NCBI GenBank assembly: GCA_002428055.1
Contig: DIZY01000048.1
Coordinates: 25,585-34,983 of the forward strand
Length of the DNA: 9,399 bases
Source: Helicobacteraceae bacterium UBA6016
Lineage (GTDB): Bacteria > Campylobacterota > Campylobacteria > Campylobacterales > UBA6016
Reading direction: 5' to 3'
The translations under genes and the position numbers were made by a program. Position 1 is the stretch's first letter; every line of letters starts with the position of its first letter. Below the pieces are notes generated by a model, which worked only from the letters and a program-made list of their open reading frames with translations, ran no database searches and was not told the DNA's origin. Of this stretch, positions 1 to 5,723 are shown in pieces.

Positions 1-459
1 TCTTATGATGTAAAACTAAAAATGCTTGGTGTAGGCGCATTAGCAGACTGGTATCCGTTTGATGGACACTTCAGGGTAACGGGCGGCGCATATTACAACG
101 GTAACAAACTTGATTTGGATGCAAAACCAAACGGCGTCGCATCATACACGCTAAACGGACACACATATACAACTGCGCAAGTCGGAGCTCTTAAAGGCGA
201 AGTAAAATACAACAAAGTTGCTCCATACATAGGTATCGGCGGCGGTAATCCGCTAAGCAAATCCGGCAACTGGAGCTTAGGCTGGGATATTGGAGCTATG
301 TATACAGGCTCGCCAAAGTCATCTCTATCTGCGACTGATGCAACTGCCGGCACGCTTCTTGCAAATGATATAAAGACAGAAGAAGCAAAGCTAAAAGAAA
401 ATGCGGATAAGGTCAAATGGTGGCCGGTTATTGCTCTTAGCGTTTCTTATAGATTCTAA
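1..459 (+). CDS. Outer-membrane beta-barrel protein, C-terminal part (5' end outside window)
   Basis: The reading frame is open from the first base, so the start codon lies upstream; the ATG at 22 is internal. The visible 152 residues alternate hydrophobic and polar positions as amphipathic beta-strands do, with many Gly and aromatic residues (ADWYPFDGHFRVTGGAYYNG, VAPYIGIGGGNP). The protein ends in SVSYRF; a terminal Phe after an aromatic-rich strand is the usual recognition signal for BAM-assisted insertion into the outer membrane. A Lys/Glu/Ala-rich stretch before the last strand looks like a loop or turn. The sequence resembles proteobacterial OMP beta-barrel proteins whose function is generally unassigned. 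A pore or structural role is likely, but no substrate can be named. Family assignment is from memory of similar sequences; barrel character is fairly sure, function is not. Confidence 0.8.
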   Translation, partial: SYDVKLKMLGVGALADWYPFDGHFRVTGGAYYNGNKLDLDAKPNGVASYTLNGHTYTTAQVGALKGEVKYNKVAPYIGIGGGNPLSKSGNWSLGWDIGAMYTGSPKSSLSATDATAGTLLANDIKTEEAKLKENADKVKWWPVIALSVSYRF

Positions 460-541
460 CTTTTTCAAAGAGGGAGCTTGTTTCGTAAGCGCTAAAACCT
501 CTATTGCCGCTTAACAAATTTCATATCACACCCCTTGTTTG

Positions 542-577
542 CCCGTCTTTATAGCTCTTTGCATGAAGGCGGGTTTT
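542..577 (+). terminator. Possible intrinsic terminator downstream of the outer-membrane protein gene
   Basis: CCCGTCTT (542-549) can pair with AAGGCGGG (566-573) as an 8-bp stem with one G-T wobble around a 16-nt loop, followed by TTTT (574-577). It lies about 80 bp after the outer-membrane protein stop and is the only stem plus T-tract there. The T-tract is short and the loop long, so it may be weak. It overlaps the TTG at 539 that would otherwise be a start for the next gene. Confidence 0.4.
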
Positions 578-580
578 AAT

Positions 581-823
581 ATGTGCTTTTCAAATCACAA
601 ATCACAAAATATTACTTTGAGTTCTTTTTTTTACGCAAACGAGCACGAACCAAGACATATTCATGTTGCAAAGAATGACGGTTTTGCAAAAATAGAAATA
701 GATAGTATGAAAGTTGTAACTAGTTATTTAAAGCCAAAAGATTTGAAGTCGGCGCTTGATATTATAGAAGAAAATAAAGATAATTTTCGAAGGAGCTGGG
801 ATGAATGGTTTGATAAAAGCTAA
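581..823 (+). CDS. DUF4160-like small protein, N-terminus possibly frameshifted
   Basis: The central and C-terminal part matches my memory of the DUF4160 family: an aromatic strand then ANEHEPRHIHV, followed by a helix with LKPKDLKSALDIIEENKD and a final RRSWDEWF. Family members are about 80-95 residues and of unknown biochemistry; they are commonly encoded next to DUF2442 genes, and the pair has been suggested to be toxin-antitoxin-like. I chose ATG 581 (80 aa) because GGCGGG (568-573) sits 7 nt upstream; ATG 563 and TTG 539 are in frame but lie in or before a possible terminator hairpin. The first 15 residues fit the family poorly. The other frame upstream of an eight-T run (625-632) reads KYYFEFFF, which fits better, so the 5' end may carry a +1 shift. 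The next gene overlaps by 23 bp. Confidence 0.65.
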   Translation: MCFSNHKSQNITLSSFFYANEHEPRHIHVAKNDGFAKIEIDSMKVVTSYLKPKDLKSALDIIEENKDNFRRSWDEWFDKS

Positions 824-986
824 AGAGGTTCATTTTGATGAAGAGTATCTGCATGTTAAACTAGAAGATAATAGAATTATATCAACGCCTATTGAATGGT
901 ATGCACCATTAAAAAATGCATCGATAGCACAACTGAAAAATTATAAATTAATCTGCATGAACAGCGGCATTGAGTGGAAGAGCTAG
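801..986 (+). CDS. DUF2442-like small protein, apparently truncated by frameshift
   Basis: This 61-residue protein resembles DUF2442: a short beta-rich start (VHFDEEYLHVKLEDNRII), then STPIEWYAPLKNAS, a helix, and YKLICMNSGIEW, matching the family pattern 'xxVPLxWYPRLLNAT...NWxLIGxGxGIHW'. AAGGAG at 790-795, 5 nt before ATG 801, is a good ribosome binding site inside the end of the upstream gene; the two genes overlap by 23 bp and should be translationally coupled. Family members normally continue after GIHW with about 10-20 residues including a (D/E)DLSVEGLL-like motif. Here the frame stops two codons after the Trp, and the missing tail can be read just downstream in other frames. Function is unknown; an antitoxin-like role for the DUF4160/DUF2442 pair is a suggestion, not shown. 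Confidence 0.65.
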   Translation: MNGLIKAKEVHFDEEYLHVKLEDNRIISTPIEWYAPLKNASIAQLKNYKLICMNSGIEWKS

Positions 987-1044
987 ATTACCGTCTGTGA
1001 GCATAGAGGGTATGATGGAGACTTCTAGTAAAGAGGTAGCCTAA
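978..1044 (+). pseudogene. Out-of-frame remnant of the DUF2442-like C-terminus
   Basis: Reading from 977 in the +2 frame gives EELDYRL (977-997). From 1000 in the +1 frame it gives SIEGMMETSSKEVA and then TAA (1042-1044). Joined to the in-frame GIEW, this makes GIEW-EELDYRL-SIEGMM, which has the same spacing as the usual family ending GIHW-xELDEDL-SVEGLL. One lost G in the TGG/GAA region (975-979) and one duplicated TG (996-999) would explain the two shifts. The intact protein would be about 80 residues, the usual size. The bases are seen directly; the family consensus is from memory. Confidence 0.55.
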
Positions 1045-1050
1045 CGAAAT

Positions 1051-1070
1051 ACAAAAGCCCCATAGGGGCT
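1051..1070 (-). terminator. Intrinsic terminator at the end of the ridA operon
   Basis: On the minus strand AGCCCC, loop TAT and GGGGCT form a perfect 6-bp GC-rich stem, followed by TTTTGT. The first arm overlaps the TAG stop codon of ridA (1069-1071), so termination begins immediately at the gene end. The T-tract is short. Confidence 0.6.
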
Positions 1071-1440
1071 AGGCGATGGCTATACACTCTATCTCTACAA
1101 GAGCATTTTTTGGAAGTGTTTTTACGGCTACCGTACTTCGAGAGGGTTTGTGTTCGCCGAAAAACTTTGCATACACTTCGTTCATTGCCGTGAAGTTGTC
1201 CATGTCGGATAGAAATACAGTTGTTTTGATGACCTTATCAAGCCCGCTTCCAGCCTCTTTTAAAACCTCTGAGAGATTTGTGAATACCTGTGTTGTCTGC
1301 TCTGCTATATCGCCGTCCAAAAAACTACCATCCGGTCTAAGCGCTATTTGACCGGAGGTGTATATTATCCCGTTTATTTTCATAGCTTGCGAATACGGCC
1401 CTATCGCTTGCGGCGCATTTGGCGTTGATACTATTTGCAT
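1069..1440 (-). CDS. ridA: RidA family enamine/imine deaminase
   Basis: RidA (YjgF/YER057c/UK114 family) hydrolyses reactive enamine/imine intermediates such as 2-aminoacrylate, formed by PLP enzymes like threonine/serine dehydratase, releasing ammonia and the keto acid; it is a cytosolic homotrimer. The 123 residues are the normal length. Family motifs are intact: NAPQAIGPYSQA near residues 8-19, YTSGQIALRPDG at 27-38, and the C-terminal signature PSRSTVAVKTLPKNALVEIE with Arg101, the counterpart of E. coli Arg105 that binds substrate carboxylate. AGAGGAG lies about 5 nt before ATG 1440. It is the last gene of a three-gene operon, 12 bp after the channel gene stop, and ends in a terminator. 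Because Arg101 is present it should be a true RidA-type deaminase rather than an Rid paralogue lacking it. Confidence 0.93.
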   Translation of the reverse strand: MQIVSTPNAPQAIGPYSQAMKINGIIYTSGQIALRPDGSFLDGDIAEQTTQVFTNLSEVLKEAGSGLDKVIKTTVFLSDMDNFTAMNEVYAKFFGEHKPSRSTVAVKTLPKNALVEIECIAIA

Positions 1441-1452
1441 CTTTTCTCCTCT

Positions 1453-3150
1453 TTATTTTTGCGGCGATTTTACATTTTTTTGCATAAACCCAATCGCTCT
1501 TTCAATCAACCAGTTTGGCTTTTCTTCTTTGTTTAGGACAAAATAAAGCTTATTTTCGTTGTTAAGTATCTCTTCAAACTCCCATATCGCATCATCCGTT
1601 CCGGCTATAAGCAGTTTGTCTCCATACTCAAAAGCAGAGCTAAAAGAGGGTCCCATCACAAACTCGCCGTTTGCCCTCAAAAGCCCCAAAATTATAAGCT
1701 CCAACTCCCTGCCTTCGCCGTTCACATCGGCGACTAAATCTTTATAGGTAATGCTTCTTTCTTTTAGTATCGGCGTTAACGCATACGCCTCCGCTTCGTC
1801 TATATTTATCTCTTTTAACTGCGGTTTTTTATTAATTATTTTGGTGAGAGTATCAACTATGTGACGACCCCACTCATCGCTTTTATGTATTAGCTCATCG
1901 GCAAATCTAACGACTAGAGGGCGTGCGACAAGGTTGTAGGCTCTGACCGCTACTATTTTGTCCATGATAAAAACGGTGTTGGCTCTAAGGGCGGCAAAAA
2001 CGGAGTTTTCCTCCATTTTGTTTTCGCGCACCATGACGAATATGCCCGGATTTAGTTTTCTAGCCGTAATGATGGCGGAGAGGTTGACGGCGTCATCTGG
2101 AGTGCCTGCTATCAAGCACTCTGCGGTCTCTATTCCCGCTTTAAGTAGTAGCTCTCTATCTCCGCCCGTTTTTGCTTTTGTCTCTTTGAAAATGTCTATA
2201 ATTTCATATTCTATGCCATTTTTTAGCAAAATCTCTTTTACTTTATTGCCGAGTCTCCCACGGCTACAGATGATGTATTTACCTCTAGCGAGTTTTGCTT
2301 TTCTGGATAGGTTGAGATTGCCGCCTCCAAGCCAGTTTAATAGGGCGTATAAATGCGGAGTATTTAGCATGTATTCTATCCGTGTCGCTACATGCTGATA
2401 GGGGTCTATCACATGCTCTACGCCGACATCGGTCAGATTTTGCAGACCTGCAGAAAAAGACGATTCCGCCACTATCGTGATATTTTTGTTGAGTATTTTT
2501 GCTTTTACGGCAACTTTGAGGTTGAGGTCGTCATCCTCAAATAGTATAAAAAGCGCCTTACAGTGTGGCAAATCAATACCCGCATCCTCTAGTACATCGG
2601 CCATCGTCGCATCAGCCGCAAGAGAAGGAATTACGGGGTAGTAGCCTGCAAGCACAAGCTCGTCTATTTTTTCCTCCAGTTTATCCATAACCACTATTCT
2701 GTATTTGCCGTATGTCTGGAATTTTTCAATCATTATGCGGCTTATCGAGTTGTAACCGCATATGACGACAAAATCTTCCTTGAAGTGCTCTATCCTTCGT
2801 CTGAAGAGTATTCTTTTTAGCTCTTTTTTGAACGCCTTATTTTGGATTAGTCCTATTATCGTACCGATGGCGTAAAACCATGCTGGAACGGTTAGATATA
2901 TTGTAATCGTCATTATAAGTCTCTGCGGATAGGTGAAAGCGTACGGTATTTCGCCGAACCCTATCGTGTTTGCAGTATATGAGACGATATAAAAAGCATC
3001 AAAAAAGGAGAGATAATACGGATGTCCGTTGGCATCTTTGCCCTCCACCATCGTCAGTAAAATGATGGATATTGTGTACGTGACGATAAGCGCCAAAATA
3101 GGCGCACGAAGTCGCCTTATTACAATCCAAAAAGCTTCTTTTCCCCTCAT
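1453..3150 (-). CDS. Potassium channel subunit with two RCK (TrkA-N/TrkA-C) regions
   Basis: This 565-residue inner-membrane protein has a two-TM pore module and a long cytosolic regulatory part. TM1 is about residues 15-35, the pore helix and filter about 49-67, and TM2 about 78-102. The selectivity filter reads TIGFG (62-66), a variant of TVGYG, indicating K+ selectivity. A basic linker leads to a first RCK Rossmann fold (about 126-260: DFVVICGYNSISR) and a second (about 288-400: KYIICSRGRLG, GTPDDAVNLSAI), then a TrkA-C-like region (about 450-545: YGDKLLIAGTDDAIWEFEEI). The architecture resembles MthK/GsuK-type channels gated by ligand binding to RCK octamers. The first Rossmann loop (CGYNSIS) departs from GxGxxG, so ligand choice is uncertain. 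The gene starts 6 bp after the upstream small membrane protein stop with no good Shine-Dalgarno, suggesting translational coupling. Confidence 0.9.
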   Translation of the reverse strand: MRGKEAFWIVIRRLRAPILALIVTYTISIILLTMVEGKDANGHPYYLSFFDAFYIVSYTANTIGFGEIPYAFTYPQRLIMTITIYLTVPAWFYAIGTIIGLIQNKAFKKELKRILFRRRIEHFKEDFVVICGYNSISRIMIEKFQTYGKYRIVVMDKLEEKIDELVLAGYYPVIPSLAADATMADVLEDAGIDLPHCKALFILFEDDDLNLKVAVKAKILNKNITIVAESSFSAGLQNLTDVGVEHVIDPYQHVATRIEYMLNTPHLYALLNWLGGGNLNLSRKAKLARGKYIICSRGRLGNKVKEILLKNGIEYEIIDIFKETKAKTGGDRELLLKAGIETAECLIAGTPDDAVNLSAIITARKLNPGIFVMVRENKMEENSVFAALRANTVFIMDKIVAVRAYNLVARPLVVRFADELIHKSDEWGRHIVDTLTKIINKKPQLKEINIDEAEAYALTPILKERSITYKDLVADVNGEGRELELIILGLLRANGEFVMGPSFSSAFEYGDKLLIAGTDDAIWEFEEILNNENKLYFVLNKEEKPNWLIERAIGFMQKNVKSPQK

Positions 3151-3156
3151 AAAGGG

Positions 3157-3537
3157 CTATCTTTTTGAATGGACGGTGTCGGAGATATAGAGTATTACCG
3201 ATACAAGGTTTGATACTAGTGCGCCGGTCGCCAAAGAGACTATCGTAGTCGTAAGCTGCGGCGTCATTGTTCCGACTACATTGCTGGCATATCCCCAAAC
3301 TGCCGCTGCAGCAAAAAGCTGAAGGTCGGCAACGAGACTAGTCGCTAAAAGAACGGAGCCTACTTGCGTCTTATCTCCTAGCTTCATCGTGGTTGCTATT
3401 AGATTTACAGCTATCGCCGCCGCTAGTTCGTATACGCTATGAAACTCTATTTTATCAATGTCGCCGTATACAAAACCGGCATTTAGCGTAAGTGCAAAAA
3501 CAATGAAAAACCCTGCAACAACCTTTTCTGAGTACAT
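3157..3537 (-). CDS. Small four-helix membrane protein (possibly DUF6394 family)
   Basis: The 126-residue product appears to have four membrane segments: about 6-25, 35-53, 60-84 and 95-118, with short polar turns and a basic tail (SDTVHSKR). The second helix holds a conserved-looking NLIATTMKLGDKTQ that ends on charged residues. I recall similar Campylobacterota proteins under the name DUF6394, but that label is from memory. No catalytic motif is visible. AAAGGA about 7 nt before ATG 3537 is a good ribosome binding site. It is the first gene of the operon and is followed after 6 bp by the K+ channel gene, so an accessory or regulatory partnership with the channel is a reasonable inference. 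Alternatives are an unrelated transporter fragment or a membrane-stress protein. Confidence 0.75.
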   Translation of the reverse strand: MYSEKVVAGFFIVFALTLNAGFVYGDIDKIEFHSVYELAAAIAVNLIATTMKLGDKTQVGSVLLATSLVADLQLFAAAAVWGYASNVVGTMTPQLTTTIVSLATGALVSNLVSVILYISDTVHSKR

Positions 3538-3551
3538 CGCTGTCCTTTTTA

Positions 3552-3560
3552 TGTTAATAT
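3552..3560 (+). promoter_or_regulatory. Candidate extended -10 element for ruvX
   Basis: TGTTAATAT (TG, one base, TAATAT) follows five T on the plus strand, 34 bp before the ruvX TTG. Transcription would begin near 3567. It lies within 10 bp of the opposite-strand promoter, so the two divergent transcription units may compete for RNA polymerase. Confidence 0.35.
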
Positions 3561-3567
3561 TGCGGCG

Positions 3568-3573
3568 ATTTTA
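3568..3573 (-). promoter_or_regulatory. Candidate -10 element for the small-membrane-protein/channel/ridA operon
   Basis: On the minus strand a run of six T, then GTGT, leads into TAAAAT, with the initiation point expected near 3561 and a leader of about 25 nt to ATG 3537. The layout (T-tract, G/T spacer, -10) is nearly the same as that before dnaE and is typical of sigma-70 promoters in Campylobacterota, which lack a conserved -35. Confidence 0.45.
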
Positions 3574-3594
3574 ACACAAAAAAGGCAAAACTCT

Positions 3595-3984
3595 TTGAGC
3601 ATAGTAGCGATAGATGTGGGACTAAAAAGAATAGGGGTTGCGGCTTTGGTAGCCGGAATAGCCATTGCCAGTGAGCCTATTATGAGAAAAAACAGAGATC
3701 AGGCGGCAAATGCCGTAAATGAGATGCTAAAAGCCAAAAAAGCCTCAAAACTGATAGTCGGTCTTCCAAAGGGCGGGGCTAGCGAAGAGGAGATGGAGAA
3801 GCGGATAAAACATTTCGTCTCACTTTTGGAGTTTGATGGTGAAATAATCTATATGGATGAGTTTGGCAGTTCAAGAGAGGCTCTTGAGGAGATAGGCGGT
3901 GGACTCACAAAGCAAAAAGACGGAAGACTGGACAGTCTCTCTGCTCTTGTTATTCTAAAGCGTTGGAGTGATTTTAGAGGATGA
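3595..3984 (+). CDS. ruvX: RuvX/YqgF family Holliday-junction-resolvase-like nuclease
   Basis: The RNase H-fold YqgF family acts on nucleic acids; members are reported in pre-16S rRNA 5' end maturation and as putative Holliday junction resolvases. The 129-residue protein is slightly shorter than the usual 135-140. It starts SIVAIDVGLKRIGVA, the family's first strand with catalytic Asp7, then has LIVGLPKGGASEEE (family VGLP), the strand IIYMDEFGSSREA (family DER/DE motif), and DSLSALVILKRW with the last acidic residue. The start is TTG 3595: no ATG or GTG lies upstream in frame before the conserved strand, and AAAAGGC is 8 nt upstream. The 3' end overlaps queA on the other strand by 11 bp. Identification is good; the exact substrate here is not shown. 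Confidence 0.88.
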   Translation: MSIVAIDVGLKRIGVAALVAGIAIASEPIMRKNRDQAANAVNEMLKAKKASKLIVGLPKGGASEEEMEKRIKHFVSLLEFDGEIIYMDEFGSSREALEEIGGGLTKQKDGRLDSLSALVILKRWSDFRG

Positions 3985-4996
3985 GCATCGCATCGCCGTA
4001 GCTGAAAAAGCGATAGTTTTTATTTTTTGCCTCTTCATATATTTCCAGCGTTTTTTCTAGTCCTAGAAATGACGACACTAGCATAATAAGCGTCGATTTT
4101 GGTAGATGGAAGTTTGTTAGTAGTATGTCTACCCGTTGCGGTGGATTTTGCGGATTGATAAATATATCGCACTCACCCTCCCTCTCTTTTGTCCGATGAT
4201 AAAACTCAACTGTTCTAGCCGCCGTTGTGCCTATACAAAGAATTTTTGCGCCGCTATCCAGTAGCTCCGCCGTTTTTTGAGGTATTTGGAAGTACTCGGA
4301 GTGCATCGTATGGGCGTCTATCGCCTCGACTTCTACGGATTTGAATGTGCCTAGCCCTACATGAAGCGTTAGCTCGTAAAACTCGTGGTTTTGCCTTAGC
4401 CTTCCTAGAAGCTCCTCGTCAAAGTGCAAAGAGGCGGTCGGGGCGGCTACGCTTCCCGGTGCGCTTGCAAAGCGGCTCTGATAGTCGGTTTCGTCGCTTT
4501 TTGTATCTTCTCTGTGGATGTATGGCGGAAGCGGGACATGCCCTATGGCGTCGAGCTTTTCGATAAGTGCGTAAATATCCAGTTTTGTCTCGTTATCAAA
4601 AAACTCAACCTCTCTAGCCCCATCTTCCAAAAGCGTCACTACCAATAGGCTGAGTCCCTCGTCAAACAGCAGTTTGTCCCCGACTTTTACCTTGCCTCGT
4701 ATAAGCGTCAAAAAAGAGCCGCCAAAAAGTGGCTTGATGACAATGCACTCTATCTTGCCGCCGCTCTCTTTGTGCCCAAAGATACGGGCTTTGATGACTT
4801 TTGTGTTGTTGATAATAATAGGGGTGTTGTGCGGCAAGAACTCGTCTATTTGCGATACGGTGCTGTGCGTAATGGTTTTGTTTGCTCTATTCACGACGAG
4901 CATCTTTGCGGAGCTTTTTGGGTTTGCCGGATATGCGGCTATTTGGCTTGGGTCTAGCTCGTAGTCGTAAGATGCGGTAAGGTTTGGGTCAAGCAG
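3974..4996 (-). CDS. queA: S-adenosylmethionine:tRNA ribosyltransferase-isomerase, probable CTG start
   Basis: QueA transfers and isomerises the ribosyl moiety of SAM onto preQ1 at tRNA position 34, giving epoxyqueuosine, the penultimate step of queuosine synthesis. Motifs run in family order: NNTKVIKARIFG, GGKIECIV, IGHVPLPPYI, GSVAAPTASLHFDEELL, ELTLHVGLGTFKSVEVE with DAHTMHSEYF, CIGTTAARTVE, LLTNFHLPKSTLIMLVSSF, and the ending NYRFFSYGDAML. The first in-frame ATG (4903) would give 309 residues and drop the conserved N-terminal segment. The frame remains open upstream and reads LTASYDYELDPSQIAAYPA, matching the family's 'xxFDYELPxxLIAxxP'. No ATG, GTG or TTG occurs there. CTG 4996 has AGAGGA 8 nt upstream and gives 340 residues, the normal size. 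It overlaps the tatC stop by 8 bp. Confidence 0.92.
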   Translation of the reverse strand: MLDPNLTASYDYELDPSQIAAYPANPKSSAKMLVVNRANKTITHSTVSQIDEFLPHNTPIIINNTKVIKARIFGHKESGGKIECIVIKPLFGGSFLTLIRGKVKVGDKLLFDEGLSLLVVTLLEDGAREVEFFDNETKLDIYALIEKLDAIGHVPLPPYIHREDTKSDETDYQSRFASAPGSVAAPTASLHFDEELLGRLRQNHEFYELTLHVGLGTFKSVEVEAIDAHTMHSEYFQIPQKTAELLDSGAKILCIGTTAARTVEFYHRTKEREGECDIFINPQNPPQRVDILLTNFHLPKSTLIMLVSSFLGLEKTLEIYEEAKNKNYRFFSYGDAMLIL

Positions 4997-5723
4997 GGTC
5001 GTTTTCCTCTAGCGGCGGAGCAGGGTTTATCATCTTCACTATGACTATGGCAGCTCCGTAAAGAAGTATCATAGGTATTGCCATCATGAGCTGACTCATA
5101 ACATCCGGCGGAGTAAGGACTGCGGCAGCAATAAAGATAAAGACTATTGCGTATCTAAAAGAGGCCTTCATCTGCCTATCATCCACAAGTCCAAAAAATG
5201 CGAGTAGTGCGGCGATAACTGGAAGCTCAAAGGAGAGTCCAAAACCAAACATTAGTTTTAAGAAAAAGCCGAGATATTCGGCGATACTTATCATAGCTGT
5301 AGTCTGCTCAACGCCAAAATTTACTAGGAATTTAAAGCCAACAGGAAATACGAAGTAATAGGCAAAGAGTGCGCCCGCTACGAACATCCCCGTGGCTCCG
5401 GCTACGAACGGCATAATATATTTTTTTTCATGCTCATAAAGACCGGGAGCCAAAAACATCCATAGTTGATAGAAAATAACAGGAAGAGAGATCATTAGCG
5501 AGGCAAAAAATGAGACGCTAACGGCTGTAAAAAACTGTTCACCCATTTTGACCGCTACGACTTGTCCCCCTGCAGGGATAGCCTCTTTGAGCGGCATCGT
5601 AACCCACGCCATGATAGGCTCCCATACGGAAAAACATGCGAAAAAAGCGATACCGACGACGACTACACACTTAATAAGCCTGTCTCTAAGCTCTGCAATA
5701 TGCGGTTTTAGATCCTCAAGCAT
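4989..5723 (-). CDS. tatC: Twin-arginine translocase subunit TatC
   Basis: TatC is the six-helix inner-membrane core of the Tat receptor that binds twin-arginine signal peptides and, with TatB and TatA, exports folded cofactor-containing proteins. The 244 residues are normal length. It begins with the cytosolic HIAELRDRLIK motif, then TM1, the periplasmic FFTAVSVSFFASLMISLP helix, QLWMFLAPGLYEHEKKY (cytosolic loop implicated in signal-peptide contact), and four further helices. The in-membrane Glu of FGLSFELPV and the Asp of LTPPDVMSQ are both present, as in E. coli Glu170 and Asp211. The late helix ends PMILLYGAA where many members have LYE or LFE. AGGAAG lies 9 nt before ATG 5723. The gene overlaps the tatB stop by 8 bp and its own stop overlaps the queA start by 8 bp, implying coupled translation. 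Confidence 0.96.
   Translation of the reverse strand: MLEDLKPHIAELRDRLIKCVVVVGIAFFACFSVWEPIMAWVTMPLKEAIPAGGQVVAVKMGEQFFTAVSVSFFASLMISLPVIFYQLWMFLAPGLYEHEKKYIMPFVAGATGMFVAGALFAYYFVFPVGFKFLVNFGVEQTTAMISIAEYLGFFLKLMFGFGLSFELPVIAALLAFFGLVDDRQMKASFRYAIVFIFIAAAVLTPPDVMSQLMMAIPMILLYGAAIVIVKMINPAPPLEENDPA
5005..5010 (-). promoter_or_regulatory. Shine-Dalgarno that decides the queA start
   Basis: AGAGGA on the minus strand, inside the last codons of tatC, lies 8 nt before CTG 4996. No comparable purine tract precedes ATG 4903, so the upstream non-standard start is preferred. Confidence 0.6.

Noticed and set aside
469..502. AGAGG...CCTCT hairpin just after the outer-membrane protein stop
   Set aside because: It needs a bulge and a long interior, and no T-tract follows, so it is a poor terminator.
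539..580. TTG 539 or ATG 563 as start of the DUF4160-like gene
   Set aside because: Neither has a ribosome binding site, and both lie before or in a possible terminator hairpin; the residues added do not match the family well.
1958..2398. Plus-strand open frame opposite the channel gene
   Set aside because: It is antisense to a clear RCK channel with intact motifs, has no ribosome binding site and no recognisable domain.
3974..4903. queA starting at ATG 4903
   Set aside because: It would lose the conserved N-terminal SYDYELDPSQIA segment and has no Shine-Dalgarno; the upstream CTG with AGAGGA fits better.
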